42,806 bases of DNA from the NCBI RefSeq assembly GCF_018332475.1, contig NZ_BOQB01000069.1, positions 1 through 42,806 on the forward strand, given 5' to 3'. How positions within the stretch are numbered: position 1 is the first letter of the stretch; every line of letters begins with the position of its first letter. Shown piece after piece: positions 22,062 through 29,608 of this stretch. Both the position numbers and the translations under genes were made by a program. Source of the DNA: Bacillus sanguinis. GTDB taxonomy: Bacteria; Bacillota; Bacilli; Bacillales; Bacillaceae_G. The notes beneath the pieces were generated by a model, which was not told where the DNA came from, ran no database searches, and saw only the letters and a list, made by a program, of their open reading frames with translations.

Positions 22062-22424
22062 GAACAGTTAGTAAAAGCTTGATAGATTCCAACGTGTTCA
22101 TTTAAACATGCACTTTAATTTGTAACAAAAGTAGAGGTAAGTATGGGTATATTTCGTTATGTGACTGTAATATTACAATAACGTTACAAACTTCAACTTA
22201 GTAGAAAGTGCATTAAAACAAGGTTTTTAAAGGGGGTTATAAAAAAACGTAAAAAAAGTGTAATAAAATTTACGTAATTATATTGCAACGTAACAATAGT
22301 TATGTTACATTAATGTTACAAACGTTACGTTATTAAATTTAATGTAACGCTAACATAAAAACTATGAAATAAACATTTCTTAGAAATTACATATAGATAA
22401 CTTATTAAAAGGAGGATACATAAA
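22062..22424. other. Intergenic leader rich in GTTAC/GTAAC repeats
   Basis: No coding frame is evident. It contains TGTAATATTACA (22166-22177, perfect palindrome) and a cluster of GTTAC/GTAAC pentamers at 22182, 22290, 22304, 22315, 22324 and 22344. CGTTAC (22323-22328) and GTAACG (22344-22349) form an inverted repeat 15 bases apart. This is the presumed promoter/operator or leader RNA of the peptide array. It does not contain the 64-bp BceR-type module. Confidence 0.5.
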
Positions 22425-22532
22425 ATGAAAGAGCAAGTATTACAAGTAACAAAAGGTGACTTCGTAGGATCAGCAAGTGGAGCGGTAGTATTAACAGCAT
22501 TAATCGTATTTCTATCAAGCGTATTAGTATAA
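22425..22532 (+). CDS. Tandem-array hydrophobic peptide 1
   Basis: 35 codons, AAAAGGAGGATAC ribosome binding site. N-terminus MKEQVLQVTKGDF is polar; the rest, VGSASGAVVLTALIVFLSSV, is one hydrophobic helix with a small-residue GSASGA motif and ends LVLV-like (SSVLV). No signal cleavage site, lipobox, Cys or Trp. Peptides 1-4 are identical in sequence, encoded by slightly different codons; peptide 5 is diverged. The motif DFxGxASGxVxLTAxI is shared with the mini-peptide at 197-295. Secreted, membrane-inserted and pheromone-precursor roles are all possible; none is proven. Confidence 0.78.
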   Translation: MKEQVLQVTKGDFVGSASGAVVLTALIVFLSSVLV

Positions 22533-22573
22533 TAGAGGCTTTGTAATAAAAGAAAAAGAGAGGAGAATGCAAA

Positions 22574-22681
22574 ATGAAAGAGCAAGTATTACAAGTAACA
22601 AAAGGTGACTTCGTAGGATCAGCAAGTGGGGCAGTAGTATTAACAGCGTTAATCGTATTTCTATCAAGCGTATTAGTATAA
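22574..22681 (+). CDS. Tandem-array hydrophobic peptide 2
   Basis: 35 codons; the same residues as array peptide 1 with only silent base changes (for example GGGGCA for GGAGCG). Ribosome binding site GAGGAGAATG. Selection for the peptide rather than the DNA is suggested by the silent pattern. Confidence 0.78.
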   Translation: MKEQVLQVTKGDFVGSASGAVVLTALIVFLSSVLV

Positions 22682-22725
22682 TAGAAGCTTTGTAACAAAA
22701 AACAAATGAAGGGAGAATGAAAGAT

Positions 22726-22833
22726 ATGAAAGAGCAAGTATTACAAGTAACAAAAGGTGACTTCGTAGGATCAGCAAGTGGAGCAGTAGTATTAACAGCA
22801 TTAATCGTATTTCTATCAAGTGTATTAGTATAA
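22726..22833 (+). CDS. Tandem-array hydrophobic peptide 3
   Basis: 35 codons, identical peptide; preceded by a slightly different spacer carrying GAAGGGAGAATG, three bases longer than the neighbouring spacers. Confidence 0.78.
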   Translation: MKEQVLQVTKGDFVGSASGAVVLTALIVFLSSVLV

Positions 22834-22874
22834 TAGAGGCGTTGTAATAAAAGAAAAAGAGAGGAGAATGCAAA

Positions 22875-22982
22875 ATGAAAGAGCAAGTATTACAAGTAAC
22901 AAAAGGTGACTTCGTAGGATCAGCAAGTGGAGCAGTAGTATTAACAGCGTTAATCGTATTTCTATCAAGTGTATTAGTATAA
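22875..22982 (+). CDS. Tandem-array hydrophobic peptide 4
   Basis: 35 codons, identical peptide. The spacer before it matches the one between units 1 and 2 almost base for base, indicating duplication of a two-unit block. Confidence 0.78.
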   Translation: MKEQVLQVTKGDFVGSASGAVVLTALIVFLSSVLV

Positions 22983-23024
22983 TAGAAGTTTTAAATTATA
23001 CAAAATGAAAGGAGAATGAGGAAT

Positions 23025-23135
23025 ATGAACAGTGAACAAGTGTTACAAGTAACAAAAACAGATTTATTAGGATCATTAGGTGGAGCGGTAGTATTAACAT
23101 CATTTATTCTATTCCTTGCAAATGTATTAGTATGA
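23025..23135 (+). CDS. Tandem-array hydrophobic peptide 5 (diverged)
   Basis: 36 codons, ribosome binding site AAAGGAGAATG. It has the same layout but different residues: MNSEQVLQVTKTDLLGSLGG, then AVVLTSFILFLANVLV. Conserved positions across all five are EQVLQVTK-x-D-x-x-GS-x-x-GAVVLT-x-x-I-x-FL-x-x-VLV. Last gene of the array, followed by the terminator at 23163-23215. Confidence 0.75.
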   Translation: MNSEQVLQVTKTDLLGSLGGAVVLTSFILFLANVLV

Positions 23136-23162
23136 GACATATAAATACAATCATTCAAAAAA

Positions 23163-23215
23163 AATAAAGACTCTAGCATATTAGTAAGTAGTTAATATGT
23201 TGGGGTCTTTTTTGT
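23163..23215 (+). terminator. Terminator of the peptide array
   Basis: AGACTCTAGCATATTA pairs imperfectly with TTAATATGTTGGGGTCT, followed by six T. Confidence 0.75.
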
Positions 23216-23344
23216 TTTCTTCTATATATCCCTCCAAGTATGAATAGCCTCCCTTTATTTTAAAGAGAAAAAAGTCGAATTTTATATGTAAGAAAAAAAG
23301 AGGAATTTGACAGAAAAGATAGAAAATTTTAAAGGTCAGAATTT

Positions 23345-23358
23345 GTTAGCTTGCTAAC
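23345..23358. promoter_or_regulatory. Palindromic operator candidate upstream of hpd
   Basis: GTTAGC-TT-GCTAAC, perfect 6-bp arms, about 90 bases before the HPPD start and downstream of a TTGACA at 23307. It could bind a local repressor of tyrosine catabolism; no regulator gene is next to it. Confidence 0.45.
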
Positions 23359-23378
23359 TAATTTCTATCAATTGATGT

Positions 23379-23392
23379 TGGAAGCGTTTTCG
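23379..23392 (+). promoter_or_regulatory. cre-like site (CcpA) upstream of hpd
   Basis: TGGAAGCGTTTTCG fits the catabolite-responsive element pattern TGNAARCGNWWWCA except for the last base. Carbon catabolite control of an amino-acid degradation operon would be sensible. Confidence 0.45.
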
Positions 23393-23444
23393 GTTGGTTT
23401 TAAGTATGGACCATTTAATCTATTTACAGGGGGATGAGGATTTT

Positions 23445-24563
23445 ATGAAACAAAAATCTATGGATACGCTAGCTGCACAAATGGAGGACTTTTTTCCAGT
23501 ACGTGATGTAGATCATTTAGAATTTTACGTAGGAAATGCAAAGCAATCAAGTTATTACCTTGCGAGAGCATTCGGATTCAAAATTGTGGCTTACTCTGGA
23601 TTGGAAACTGGTAACCGTGAAAAGGTATCTTATGTTCTTGTGCAAAAAAATATGCGTTTTGTTGTGTCTGGAGCTTTAAGTAGCGACAATCGTATTGCAG
23701 AGTTTGTAAAGACTCATGGTGATGGCGTAAAAGATGTGGCGTTACTTGTTGACGATGTTGATAAAGCATACTCGGAAGCAGTGAAACGTGGTGCCGTCGC
23801 AATTGCTCCACCTGTAGAGTTAACAGACGAGAACGGTACATTGAAGAAAGCAGTTATTGGTACGTATGGTGATACAATTCACACGCTTGTAGAGCGTAAA
23901 AATTATAAAGGAACATTTATGCCAGGGTTCCAAAAGGTCGAGTTTAATATTCCATTTGAAGAGTCAGGCTTAATCGCTGTAGACCACGTAGTTGGTAATG
24001 TCGAAAAAATGGAAGAGTGGGTTAGTTATTACGAGAACGTTATGGGCTTTAAACAAATGATCCATTTTGATGATGATGATATTAGTACAGAGTATTCAGC
24101 GCTAATGTCGAAAGTTATGACAAATGGAAGTCGTATTAAGTTCCCTATTAATGAGCCAGCAGATGGAAAGAGAAAATCACAAATTCAAGAATATCTAGAG
24201 TTCTACAATGGAGCAGGTGTACAACATCTTGCTTTATTAACGAGTGACATTGTTAAAACAGTTGAAGCACTTCGTGCAAATGGTGTGGAGTTCTTAGATA
24301 CACCAGATACTTATTATGATGAGTTAAGTGCACGAGTTGGAAAAATTGATGAGGAAATTGATAGGTTAAAAGAATTAAAGATTTTAGTAGATCGCGATGA
24401 TGAAGGATACTTACTACAAATCTTTACGAAACCAATTGTAGATCGTCCAACTTTATTTATTGAAATCATTCAACGTAAAGGTTCTCGCGGATTTGGAGAA
24501 GGGAACTTTAAAGCATTATTCGAATCGATTGAAAGAGAACAAGAGCGTCGCGGAAATTTATAA
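23445..24563 (+). CDS. hpd: 4-hydroxyphenylpyruvate dioxygenase
   Basis: 372 residues from the ATG at 23445 with GATGAGG at good spacing; an upstream ATG at 23406 has none. It has two vicinal-oxygen-chelate domains. The iron ligands fit the family: His181 (LIAVDHVVGN), His261 (GAGVQHLALL) and Glu340 (TLFIEIIQRKG). The C-terminal RGFGEGNFKALFESIE is the gating helix region typical of HPPD. It converts 4-hydroxyphenylpyruvate, from tyrosine transamination, to homogentisate in the cytosol. First gene of the three-gene tyrosine degradation operon; an operator-like palindrome and a cre-like site lie upstream. Confidence 0.96.
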   Translation: MKQKSMDTLAAQMEDFFPVRDVDHLEFYVGNAKQSSYYLARAFGFKIVAYSGLETGNREKVSYVLVQKNMRFVVSGALSSDNRIAEFVKTHGDGVKDVALLVDDVDKAYSEAVKRGAVAIAPPVELTDENGTLKKAVIGTYGDTIHTLVERKNYKGTFMPGFQKVEFNIPFEESGLIAVDHVVGNVEKMEEWVSYYENVMGFKQMIHFDDDDISTEYSALMSKVMTNGSRIKFPINEPADGKRKSQIQEYLEFYNGAGVQHLALLTSDIVKTVEALRANGVEFLDTPDTYYDELSARVGKIDEEIDRLKELKILVDRDDEGYLLQIFTKPIVDRPTLFIEIIQRKGSRGFGEGNFKALFESIEREQERRGNL

Positions 24564-24626
24564 AATTGATATCCACCAGCAAAAATTCTTTTGTTGGTGG
24601 AAATTTCATTTTCATAGGGAGGAATC

Positions 24627-25586
24627 ATGATGAAATTTGTTACATTTCGTCTTCCTTCGAAAGAAATGCGAGCTGGATGGCTTGAAGGTGACAAAGTAAT
24701 TGATATGAATCTTGCTAGTAATGGGAAATTACCTTCTTCTATGTTCGCCTTTTTAGAGAAAGCGGATGAGTATGTAGAAGTATTGCGTAAGATTAAGAAT
24801 CCAGAAAAGGGTATATATGCCTTAGAGGAAGTACAATTAGCGGCGGCAATTCCTAATCCGAGTAGTATTCGGGATTTTTACGCGTTTGAACAGCATGTAA
24901 AAACGGCTCGTGGCCGAAGAGGGCTAGATGTTGTACCTGAATGGTACGATTTTCCGGTTTTTTATTTTACGAACCATCGTGCTGTAATTGGTCCGGATGA
25001 TTTTGTAATCTCTCCGAATAAATCTAAAAAACTTGATTATGAGTTAGAGATTGCTTGCGTAATTGGGAAAGAAGGAAGAAATATTTCTCGTGAGCAAGCA
25101 GAAGAATACATTTTTGGTTATTGTATTATGAACGACTGGAGTGCAAGGGACTTACAAGCAACAGAAATGAAGGTAGGACTCGGTCCGGCAAAAGGAAAAG
25201 ATTTTGCAACTTCATTAGGAGCATACCTTGTTACGAAAGAGGAACTAGATGTTTATCGTAACGGTGACCGTTATGAGTTAGAAATGACTGCGCATGTAAA
25301 TGGAAAGCTATTATCAAAGGGGAAATTCCAAGATATTTACTATACATTTGCTGAAATGATTGAACGTGCTTCGGAAGACGTTACGTTATATCCAGGTGAT
25401 GTGATTGGTTCTGGGACAGTAGGAACAGGGTGTATTTTAGAACTGGGTACGGAAGAGTGGCTGCAAGATGGAGATGTTGTAGAACTTACGATTACTGGTT
25501 TAGGTACATTACGTAATACGGTCAAAAAAGAAAAGGAAGCAGGTGATGAGCATGTTTTATCGTCACATGGGGGAGCTACCTCATAA
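24627..25586 (+). CDS. Fumarylacetoacetate hydrolase family protein
   Basis: 319 residues, GGGAGGAATC then a double ATG. An N-terminal cap of about 80 residues precedes the FAH catalytic domain: IRDFYAFEQHVKTA, YFTNHRAVIGPDDFV, the metal-binding LDYELEIACVIGKEGRNIS (E-x-E), MNDWSARDLQ and GSGTVGTGCILELG. In this operon it most likely hydrolyses fumarylacetoacetate to fumarate and acetoacetate, the last step of tyrosine breakdown. The 3' end overlaps the next gene by 35 bases, so the two are translationally coupled. Confidence 0.92.
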   Translation: MMKFVTFRLPSKEMRAGWLEGDKVIDMNLASNGKLPSSMFAFLEKADEYVEVLRKIKNPEKGIYALEEVQLAAAIPNPSSIRDFYAFEQHVKTARGRRGLDVVPEWYDFPVFYFTNHRAVIGPDDFVISPNKSKKLDYELEIACVIGKEGRNISREQAEEYIFGYCIMNDWSARDLQATEMKVGLGPAKGKDFATSLGAYLVTKEELDVYRNGDRYELEMTAHVNGKLLSKGKFQDIYYTFAEMIERASEDVTLYPGDVIGSGTVGTGCILELGTEEWLQDGDVVELTITGLGTLRNTVKKEKEAGDEHVLSSHGGATS

Positions 25587-26724
25587 ACGACATGTACAAT
25601 TCCGTAAAAAAGATGGATCACTTTATCGTGAACAGGTAATGGGAACGAAAGGTTTTTCTGGTACGCAGTCTATTTTGTATCATCATTATATGCCAACAGA
25701 AGTAGGGCATGCGGCACTATCGCATTCTTGTCAGCTACAGTATGAAGAGGATGTTGCACTTTCTCATCGTCACTTCCGCACGAAAGAAAATAAAAAAAGT
25801 GGTGATGCAGTAAGTGGGAGAAACTTCATACTTGGAAATGAAGATTTATTAATCGGAGTAGTGAGTCCAACAGAGAAAATGGATTATTTCTATCGTAATG
25901 GTGATGGTGATGAAATGTTGTTTGTTCATTATGGAACAGGGAAAATTGAAACGATGTTTGGAACGATTCACTATAGAAAAGGTGATTATGTAACGATTCC
26001 AATCGGAACAATCTATCGTGTTATTCCAGATGAAGGCGAGACTAAGCTTCTTGTTGTAGAGGCAAATAGCCAAATTACAACGCCACGTCGCTATCGCAAT
26101 GAATACGGACAATTGTTAGAGCATAGTCCGTTTTGTGAGAGAGATATTCGTGGTCCTGAAAAATTAGAGACATATGATGAAAAAGGTGAGTTTGTCGTAA
26201 TGACAAAGTCGAGGGGCTATATGCACAAGCATGTTTTAGGGCATCATCCTTTAGATGTAGTTGGATGGGATGGCTATTTATATCCGTGGGTCTTTAATGT
26301 AGAGGACTTTGAACCAATCACAGGTCGTATTCATCAGCCACCTCCCGTACATCAAACGTTCGAGGGTCACAATTTCGTTATTTGTTCTTTCGTACCACGT
26401 TTATATGATTATCATCCAGAATCTATTCCAGCTCCGTACTATCACAGTAATGTAAATAGTGATGAAGTCCTTTACTATGTGGAAGGTAACTTTATGAGCC
26501 GGAAGGGTGTGGAAGAAGGTTCTATTACACTTCATCCGAGCGGTATTCCTCATGGACCGCACCCTGGGAAAACAGAGGCAAGTATAGGGAAAAAGGAAAC
26601 GCTTGAATTAGCTGTTATGATAGATACATTCCGTCCGCTTCGTATTGTAAAACAAGCACATGAAACCGAAGATGAAAAGTATATGTATAGCTGGATTGAA
26701 GAAGGTTCACATACTGTGAAATAG
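25552..26724 (+). CDS. hmgA: Homogentisate 1,2-dioxygenase
   Basis: 390 residues from the ATG at 25552 (MFYRHMGELPHKRH), inside the end of the preceding gene; starts at 25543 (GTG) and 25546 (ATG) are alternatives. Shorter than the animal enzyme (about 445). Family motifs: VVGWDGYLYPWVFNVEDFEP, HQPPPVHQTFEGHNFVICSF, PYYHSNVNSDEVLYYVEGNF (iron His with acidic residues D/E six and seven positions on) and LHPSGIPHGPHPG (second and third His). It opens the homogentisate ring to maleylacetoacetate with O2 and Fe(II). Last gene of the operon; the terminator is at 26727-26764. Confidence 0.93.
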   Translation: MFYRHMGELPHKRHVQFRKKDGSLYREQVMGTKGFSGTQSILYHHYMPTEVGHAALSHSCQLQYEEDVALSHRHFRTKENKKSGDAVSGRNFILGNEDLLIGVVSPTEKMDYFYRNGDGDEMLFVHYGTGKIETMFGTIHYRKGDYVTIPIGTIYRVIPDEGETKLLVVEANSQITTPRRYRNEYGQLLEHSPFCERDIRGPEKLETYDEKGEFVVMTKSRGYMHKHVLGHHPLDVVGWDGYLYPWVFNVEDFEPITGRIHQPPPVHQTFEGHNFVICSFVPRLYDYHPESIPAPYYHSNVNSDEVLYYVEGNFMSRKGVEEGSITLHPSGIPHGPHPGKTEASIGKKETLELAVMIDTFRPLRIVKQAHETEDEKYMYSWIEEGSHTVK

Positions 26725-26726
26725 AT

Positions 26727-26764
26727 AAAAAGAGGCGTGCTCGATAAAGGAGCATGCCTCTTTT
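26727..26764 (+). terminator. Terminator of the homogentisate operon
   Basis: AAAAGAGGCGTGCTC / GAGCATGCCTCTTTT with an eight-base loop and T run. Confidence 0.93.
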
Positions 26765-26957
26765 ATGGAATCGACATGTATAATAATACCAAAAAAAGTT
26801 ATGGAAAGATATATAGAAAGAATGATAAGGACGGTGTATATTCCTAAGAATTTCTGCTTATTTCGACAGGAATTATTGCGAGGAATTTTAGTTTGAAAAT
26901 TTGTATTTTTCTGATTCTATATATAATATAATTGTTGGGGAACAAAGGGGGGGACTT

Positions 26958-28229
26958 ATGAAAAATACGTGGCGTGAGTTAAGGGAGATGGACCGTAACG
27001 TATGGATTCGGTTTATTGGCGAGACGTTAAATGGAATTGCGATGATGATGTTGATGCCTTTTTTTGCATTATATTTAAAAGATAAGGTTGATTCATTATT
27101 ACAGGTTGGAGTTATTATGGCGCTTTCTCCAATTGCTGCAAGCTTCGGATCAATTATAGGGGGAAGAATTGCTGATATATATGGAAGAAAGCCGATCATG
27201 ATATTTTCGATGACGAGTAATGCGGTATTCATGCTCGGTTTTTTATTTATAGAAGGATTTATTCCGTATGCGATTTTATCTGTTTTTTTAGGGTTAAGTA
27301 ATTCGCTATTTCATCCAGCTGCATCAGCGATGGTTGCAGATGTAACAAAGCCAGAAAAAAGAACAGAAGCATATGGTTTATTACGAATGGGGCACAATAT
27401 AGGTGCTGCAATCGGCCCAATAATGGGGGCTTCAGTAGTTATGTTGTCGAAGAACCTTGTATTTATTATCGCTTCGTCTACGATGTTATTTTATGCATTA
27501 CTTGTATTCATACTTATTCAAGAGACAATGCCAAAGAATACGAATAAAGAAGAGGGTAACGAAAAGGAATCAGGAGCAGTGTGGAAAATTGTATTGCGAG
27601 ATAAGGCACTCATGATTTATTTATTAGCAGGTATCATTATTTCGATGGGATTTTCTCAAACAGAAGGCATGTTGCCATTGCACTTTGATAATGAAATGAA
27701 AGATATTTTTGGAACTAACAATCCATACCCATATTTAATGGCTTTAAACGGACTATTAGTTGTGTTGTTCCAGTTTCAAATTTCAAAATGGGCCACGGAT
27801 AAACCTGTCGGAAAGACGATGTTATATGGTGCATGTTTGTTCGGGATTGGTTTGTTTTTTATAGGCTGGTTACCGAAGTGGTTTGGAGGATTAGATACAA
27901 ATGCTACCGTTATTTTAATTACATTAATGTTCGTTTATGCCATATATACGTTAGGTGAGATGATTATGTCGCCTGTACAGATGACGTTTGTAGCGAATTT
28001 GTCCCCTGAGCATTTGAGAGGGACTTATATGGGAGCTGCAAGTTTACAGTGGATTACAGGAAGTGCATTCGGTCCACTTCTTGGAGGTTTTTTACTAGAT
28101 CGATTACTTGGCCACTTTCTATTTACAATTTTAGCTATAGGATGTGTAGTTGCAGGTGTTGTATATGTTTCTTTAGATCGTCTCGTTGAACAAAGGCAAA
28201 AAAGCAAACTGACTAAACAATCTTCTTAA
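26958..28229 (+). CDS. MFS-family drug/solute efflux transporter
   Basis: 423 residues from the ATG at 26958 with AAAGGGGGGG upstream. Twelve hydrophobic segments with a central hydrophilic loop (KNTNKEEGNEKESGAVWKIV, about residues 195-215). The MFS signature between segments 2 and 3 reads GGRIADIYGRKPIMIF. RMGHNIGAAIGPIMGA is the segment 5 motif C (GxxxGPxxG) found in antiporter-type drug exporters. Related to the YfmO/YttB-like exporters of Bacillus, but the substrate is unknown. It is likely expressed from its own TTGAAA promoter near 26892 and is probably not part of the tyrosine operon. No clear terminator follows. Confidence 0.85.
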   Translation: MKNTWRELREMDRNVWIRFIGETLNGIAMMMLMPFFALYLKDKVDSLLQVGVIMALSPIAASFGSIIGGRIADIYGRKPIMIFSMTSNAVFMLGFLFIEGFIPYAILSVFLGLSNSLFHPAASAMVADVTKPEKRTEAYGLLRMGHNIGAAIGPIMGASVVMLSKNLVFIIASSTMLFYALLVFILIQETMPKNTNKEEGNEKESGAVWKIVLRDKALMIYLLAGIIISMGFSQTEGMLPLHFDNEMKDIFGTNNPYPYLMALNGLLVVLFQFQISKWATDKPVGKTMLYGACLFGIGLFFIGWLPKWFGGLDTNATVILITLMFVYAIYTLGEMIMSPVQMTFVANLSPEHLRGTYMGAASLQWITGSAFGPLLGGFLLDRLLGHFLFTILAIGCVVAGVVYVSLDRLVEQRQKSKLTKQSS

Positions 28230-28390
28230 TAAGTAGATGATATACACAAAAAGGGGATTTCTACATATTCTAGGTACATAACTAGATTGAGTTGCCATTT
28301 TATATATTTACGAAGAAATTTAAGTAGAAAAAGTATAGAAAACCAATAAGTGGTGTCATTTATTTATTTGTGGAAGTTACATTTTATTTC

Positions 28391-28409
28391 AAATAGGAAC
28401 TACCTATTT
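28391..28409. promoter_or_regulatory. Inverted repeat in the ddl promoter region
   Basis: AAATAGG-AACTA-CCTATTT, perfect 7-bp arms, ending about 15 bases before a TAAAAT hexamer and 54 bases before the ddl start. Operator candidate; the rest of 28230-28390 is AT-rich with no feature I can support. Confidence 0.35.
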
Positions 28410-28462
28410 TTATAAAAAGTGCTAAAATAGAAAAATGAAAACAATTGGTTAGGGTGATTTCA

Positions 28463-29548
28463 GTGACAAAAATTAAATTAGGTTTATTATATGGTGGAAA
28501 ATCAGCTGAGCATCAAGTTTCGCTACAAACGGCTCTTGCTGCTATTAAAGCATTAAATCAAGATAAATTCGAGATTCATCCAATTTATATTACAGAACAA
28601 GGTCAATGGGTGCGCGGTGAGCGTATTGAAGGTGAAGTAACAGATGTTGAAGTTCTAAAAATGAGCGGTGCAGAAAATGCGATTTCTCCGTTATCATTAA
28701 GCACAGAAATCATTCCATCTGCAGCTTCTGAGGAAAATGCTATCGACGTTATTTTCCCACTATTACATGGACCAAATGGTGAAGATGGAACGGTTCAAGG
28801 ATTATTAGAATTAATGAACATTCCTTATGTAGGGAATGGTGTTCTAGCATCTGCTGCTGGTATGGATAAAGTTGTTATGAAAAACATCTTTGCAGAAGCT
28901 GGATTGAAACAAGCAAAATATGCATCATTCATTCGTAGCGCATGGGAAAAAGATCGTGAAACAGCATATGAAAAAGTAGAAGAAGTATTAGGATATCCTT
29001 GCTTCGTAAAACCAGCAAACCTTGGTTCAAGTGTTGGTATTAATAAGTGTAAAAATCGCGAAGAACTTGAGAATGCATTTGAAGAGGCGTTCCAATTTGA
29101 CCGTAAAATTATTGTAGAAGAAAATATTGTTGGACGTGAAGTAGAAGTTGGTGTACTAGGTAATGATGAGCCGAAATGTTCAGTTGTAGGTGAAATCGTA
29201 CCGAAAAAAGACTTCTATGATTATAAGTCGAAATACATCGATGGAGATACAGCGTTAATTATTCCAGCTGAAATGACAGAAGAAGAGTCTAATGTCATTA
29301 AGCGAGATGCGATTATTGCATTCCAATCGTTAGATGGTGCTGGCTTAACAAGAGCTGATTTCTTCTTAACGAAAGATGGAGAAGTATATATTAACGAAGT
29401 GAATACGATGCCAGGATTTACGCCGTTTAGTATGTTCCCTCTATTATGGCAACATACTGGATTACCGTATCCGGAATTAATTGAAGAGCTAATCAATTTA
29501 GCAATTGCGCGTCACGAGGAAAAACAAAAAATTAAATATACAATCTAA
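28463..29548 (+). CDS. ddl: D-alanine--D-alanine ligase
   Basis: 361 residues from a GTG start ([20 protein letters not shown]) preceded by AGGGTG; another in-frame GTG is 18 bases upstream. ATP-grasp enzyme. N-terminal [11 protein letters not shown] contains the His and Ser involved in substrate binding. [33 protein letters not shown] (ATP Lys and the SSVG loop), and the C-terminal [20 protein letters not shown] (Mg-binding Glu and Asn) are all intact. It joins two D-alanines for the peptidoglycan pentapeptide. The next gene, murF, uses its product directly. Confidence 0.97.
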   Translation: MTKIKLGLLYGGKSAEHQVSLQTALAAIKALNQDKFEIHPIYITEQGQWVRGERIEGEVTDVEVLKMSGAENAISPLSLSTEIIPSAASEENAIDVIFPLLHGPNGEDGTVQGLLELMNIPYVGNGVLASAAGMDKVVMKNIFAEAGLKQAKYASFIRSAWEKDRETAYEKVEEVLGYPCFVKPANLGSSVGINKCKNREELENAFEEAFQFDRKIIVEENIVGREVEVGVLGNDEPKCSVVGEIVPKKDFYDYKSKYIDGDTALIIPAEMTEEESNVIKRDAIIAFQSLDGAGLTRADFFLTKDGEVYINEVNTMPGFTPFSMFPLLWQHTGLPYPELIEELINLAIARHEEKQKIKYTI

Positions 29549-29554
29549 CAAAAA

Positions 29555-29589
29555 AGGAGGAGGCACTATTCGCAGGAATAGTGCTTCCT
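29555..29589 (+). other. Hairpin between ddl and murF
   Basis: GGAGGAGGCACTATTC pairs with GAATAGTGCTTCCTC (one mismatch, four-base loop). There is no T run, so it is not a terminator. It may stabilise or process the ddl-murF mRNA. Confidence 0.5.
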
Positions 29590-29608
29590 CTATGTAAGGA
29601 GTGTTTTC

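Larger units (their letters stand above)
22425..23135 (+). repeat. Tandem repeat array, about 150-bp unit, five peptide genes
   Basis: Starts are spaced 149, 152, 149 and 150 bases. Units 1-4 are nearly identical in the coding part and similar in the spacers; unit 5 is diverged. Each unit has its own ribosome binding site (GGAGGATAC, GAGGAGAATG, AGGGAGAATG, GAGGAGAATG, AAAGGAGAATG) and no terminator between units, so the array is one operon. Confidence 0.9.

Noticed and set aside
22062-22424. Seventh BceR-type module in front of the peptide array
   Set aside because: TGTAATATTACA and GTTAC repeats are present but the TTACA-N4-TGTAA plus fixed-distance layout is absent.
22325-22886. Minus-strand frames of 86-120 codons across the peptide array
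   Set aside because: They repeat with the array unit, lack ribosome binding sites and read as antisense of the small genes.
22425-23135. CRISPR array
   Set aside because: Units are about 150 bases and each encodes a translated peptide; there are no 30-base repeats with unique spacers. No CRISPR or cas gene elsewhere in the window.
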